Shown: piece after piece, positions 6,239 to 8,386 of the stretch
How positions within the stretch are numbered: position 1 is the first letter of the stretch
Layout of the letters: the number at the start of each line of letters is the position of its first letter
From: JBHGBB01 sp041946755
GTDB taxonomy: Bacteria; UBP4; UBA4092; JAOAEQ01
Direction: 5' to 3'
DNA length: 8,386 bases
Assembly: GCA_041946755.1 (NCBI GenBank)
Contig: JBHGBB010000172.1
Location: 1-8,386, forward strand
Made by a program: the position numbers and the translations under genes
The notes under the pieces: model-generated
Database searches by the model: none
The model's input: the letters and a program-made list of their open reading frames with translations, nothing else
Told to the model about the DNA's origin: nothing

Positions 6239-7147
6239 CTATTTCGCCTCCGTTCCGAATTCGTAATAAACTCGTTTACCGACATATTTGAATTGGATTA
6301 AGGTGATGATCAGTATAATAACAAACAGTATCCAGGCTAACGCACAAGCATACCCCATCTGGAATTCGCGAAATGCTTTGTTATAGATATAGAATACATA
6401 GAATAAAGTCGAATCGGCTGGACCGCCTAATCCATTCGACATAATAAACGCTTGGGTAAACGTCTGGAGAGCACCGATCATACCCATAATCAGATTAAAG
6501 AATATAACCGGTGACATCTGCGGTATGGTAATATGCCAGAACCGATGCCAGCCATTCGCGCCGTCAATCGCCGCCGCTTCATATAACTGTTCCGGAATAC
6601 CCTGCAATCCGGCGAGATAGATGATCATACCGCCGCCTAATCCCCATAAACTCATGATGATTAACGCCGGTTTCGACCATGCCGGGTCAGCCATCCACGG
6701 TGGCGTAGGTAGATGTAATCCATGGAGCACGGCATTTAAAAGCCCGAAATCGGGATGCAATATCCAGAGCCATAACATCGTCCCGGCCACCGCCGGAACG
6801 ATTGAAGGGAGATAAAACGCTGTTCGGAACCAGGACAATCCTTTAACTTTGGCATTTAATAATAGCGCTAATAGAAATGACCCGATTAATCCTAAGGGTA
6901 CCGTAAACGCCGTGAAATAAAGCGTATTCCATAACGCTTTCCAGAAAAAGGGATCGTCGGTAAAAATCTCTTTATAATTCGCTATCCCGACCCACGCCGG
7001 ACGGGTTAAGATATCCCAATCGGTGAACGCCATAAAAAATGAGGCGAGCATCGGCCCGACGGTAAATATCAATAACCCTAAGACACAAGGTGAAATGAAT
7101 AGATAACATGCAATCGCTTCCCGTTTCTCAATCGAAAAAGATTTCAT
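6239..7147 (-). CDS. CUT1 ABC sugar permease, MalF/UgpA type
   Basis: This 302-residue membrane protein has about six transmembrane segments (near 15-41, 75-98, 108-130, 160-182, 212-236 and 264-286). The EAA loop reads YEAAAIDGANG followed by FWHITIPQMSPVIF (189-216). The N-terminal YLFISPCVLGLLIFTVGPM and the LGGPADSTLFYVFYIYNKAF block near 240-259 are typical of the MalF/UgpA side of CUT1 importers. The protein lacks the long extra periplasmic domain of E. coli MalF, as is usual outside enterobacteria. Its ATG overlaps the TGA of the upstream binding-protein gene by four bases (ATGA), so translation is probably coupled. With the MalG-type neighbour it forms the membrane channel. The ATPase is not encoded in the window and may be a shared MsmK/MalK-type subunit. 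Confidence 0.95.
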   Translation of the reverse strand: MKSFSIEKREAIACYLFISPCVLGLLIFTVGPMLASFFMAFTDWDILTRPAWVGIANYKEIFTDDPFFWKALWNTLYFTAFTVPLGLIGSFLLALLLNAKVKGLSWFRTAFYLPSIVPAVAGTMLWLWILHPDFGLLNAVLHGLHLPTPPWMADPAWSKPALIIMSLWGLGGGMIIYLAGLQGIPEQLYEAAAIDGANGWHRFWHITIPQMSPVIFFNLIMGMIGALQTFTQAFIMSNGLGGPADSTLFYVFYIYNKAFREFQMGYACALAWILFVIILIITLIQFKYVGKRVYYEFGTEAK

Positions 7148-8386
7148 TTTGTACCCTCTAATAGTTTTTCTCGTTCAAGTGCTTTTCGCATAATTTTATC
7201 GATAATCGGCTTTTTGGCTAGCAACGCATCTTTCGCCGATATTTTACCTAGATTAATCAAATCGGTTGAGCTGGTAATCTGATCTTCTACCCGTCGGGTA
7301 TAGGTATACATATACGGAGCATATGTATATTCTAGCATGGACTTCAAATAGAGATTCAAATGCGGCGGCATAATATCCTGACCGGTAAATACCGGGGATA
7401 ATGCCAAATCGCGGCGGGATGGTGTAGCGATTCCGAGTTTGGCTTGCAGCGATTGCGCTTCCACACTATAGGTTAAAAACTTTAGAAGTTCATACGCTTC
7501 TTTCGGATGCTTGGTTTGTTTAGAAATCGAAATCGGTAATCCTAATAGACAGGCTTTATTCCCAGCCTTCCCGCGCGGGAGATTAACGATATCCCAGGGG
7601 AAGGTAACGTTCTTCTTATACGCCGCGAACATCCACGGGCCGGCAATCTGGGTCGCACATATCTCGTTCTGAAACAAATCCCCCCCGAATCCGGTGATTT
7701 CTGAGGGTTGCGGTGAGACATGATATTTAACCGCTAAATCCGCCCACCACTGCAGCGCTTCATAAAATTCGGGTTTGGTCGTCCAATTCTCTTTACCATC
7801 AGGACTATAATACGAGCCGCCGTTCTGATGGACTACATCGTTCAAATTATAATACCAGGTACCGAATTGATCGGGACGACCATCCCCGTTTTTATCTTTC
7901 GTCAGCTTTTTACACATCACTAGAAAATCGTCCCAGGTCCAGTCGGGAGAAGGATAAGGACATTTGGCATCATCGAACATCCGCTTGTTATAGGTATAGA
8001 ACCAGCAGCAGACATCGCGCGGTAAGGCATACAGTCGCCCTTTATAAGAACAGATTTCCAGCGCATGCGGAAAATAGAGACTGGTATCGATACTCGGATC
8101 ATTCCCAACGATATCGGTCAAATCGGTTAAGATATTCCGCGAAGCATATGATGGCAGGTCGGTAGTAATATTCCAAATCAGGTCCGGGGCAATCCCGCCG
8201 ACGGTCATCACCAACACTTTCTCGGAATAATAGTTCCAGGAAGTATACACGGTTTTAATCTTTATGTTGGGATGCAACTGTTCGAAGGCATCGAAGATTT
8301 TCCGCTCTTGCGGCGATTCACTTTCACTCGCCCAAGTCGCTAAACGCAGGGTAATTACTTCCTTAGCCGCTTCCTTCGCGCGGGCA
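7144..8386 (-). CDS. ABC transporter sugar-binding protein (first copy), 5'-truncated
   Basis: About 413 residues are visible; the reading frame is open to the window edge (first full codon at 8385). The signal peptide and true start therefore lie outside. The visible N-terminus, with EVITLRLATWASESESPQER, aligns with mature residues from about 31 of the protein at 3919-5223, so only some 20-30 residues should be missing. A TTG at 8277 is not a sensible start because homology continues upstream of it. The family signatures are the same: DLIWNITTDLPSYASRNIL, RDVCCWFYTYNKRMF, DKNGDGRPD, GPWMFAAY and HPKEAYELLKFLTYS. This is a CUT1 oligosaccharide-binding protein, probably a lipoprotein like its paralogue. 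It is the first visible gene of the operon and overlaps the MalF-type permease by four bases, so it is the likely original partner of that permease pair. Confidence 0.93.
   Translation of the reverse strand, partial: ARAKEAAKEVITLRLATWASESESPQERKIFDAFEQLHPNIKIKTVYTSWNYYSEKVLVMTVGGIAPDLIWNITTDLPSYASRNILTDLTDIVGNDPSIDTSLYFPHALEICSYKGRLYALPRDVCCWFYTYNKRMFDDAKCPYPSPDWTWDDFLVMCKKLTKDKNGDGRPDQFGTWYYNLNDVVHQNGGSYYSPDGKENWTTKPEFYEALQWWADLAVKYHVSPQPSEITGFGGDLFQNEICATQIAGPWMFAAYKKNVTFPWDIVNLPRGKAGNKACLLGLPISISKQTKHPKEAYELLKFLTYSVEAQSLQAKLGIATPSRRDLALSPVFTGQDIMPPHLNLYLKSMLEYTYAPYMYTYTRRVEDQITSSTDLINLGKISAKDALLAKKPIIDKIMRKALEREKLLEGTK
7154..7159 (-). promoter_or_regulatory. Ribosome binding site of the MalF-type permease gene
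   Basis: AGAGGG on the minus strand lies 6 bases before the ATG at 7147, inside the 3' end of the preceding binding-protein gene. It confirms the start at the ATGA overlap. Confidence 0.7.

Noticed and set aside
5036..6815. Plus-strand frames opposite the transporter genes
   Set aside because: They are antisense shadows of clear membrane and binding-protein genes.
8275..8277. TTG at 8277 as the start of the first binding protein
   Set aside because: The frame stays open to the window edge, and the 36 codons upstream align with the mature N-terminal region of the paralogue, so the gene is truncated rather than starting here.

Overview
The window is an 8.4-kb piece of a bacterial plant-glucan utilisation locus. 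Every gene I can support lies on the minus strand. Read in the direction of transcription (right to left) the order is: (1) an ABC-transporter sugar-binding protein, 5' end cut by the window edge; (2) a MalF/UgpA-type permease; (3) a MalG/UgpE-type permease; (4) a second, closely related sugar-binding lipoprotein; (5) a cytoplasmic GH31 alpha-xylosidase very similar to E. coli YicI; (6) an exported GH9 endoglucanase, 3' half cut by the window edge.

Genes 1 to 3 are tightly packed (a 4-base overlap, then a 7-base gap). Gene 4 follows after 126 bases of AT-rich low-complexity DNA, gene 5 after 220 bases containing degenerate AATTCCA-type repeats and a small palindrome, and gene 6 after 451 bases.

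The 451-base gap before the GH9 gene is the most structured non-coding part. It holds a near-consensus promoter (TTGACA, 17 bases, CATAAT) pointing at the GH9 gene. A perfect 27-base palindrome covers its -10 box and probable start point. Two further palindromes with the same half-site lie farther upstream, so this looks like a three-operator control region. An unrelated perfect inverted repeat follows the GH31 stop codon.

A working model, which is inference: the secreted GH9 enzyme cuts beta-1,4-glucan, probably xyloglucan. The lipoprotein binding proteins and the permease pair import the oligosaccharides. The cytoplasmic alpha-xylosidase then removes alpha-1,6-xylose side chains. No ATPase, beta-glucosidase or regulator gene is visible, so these must lie outside the window. 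The two paralogous binding proteins sharing one permease pair suggest either broadened ligand range or a recent duplication.

The organism cannot be named from this sequence. The lipoprotein binding proteins, moderate to low GC content, variable Shine-Dalgarno use and degenerate AATTCCA-type spacers suggest an uncultivated, plant-polymer-degrading bacterium, but that is a weak guess.
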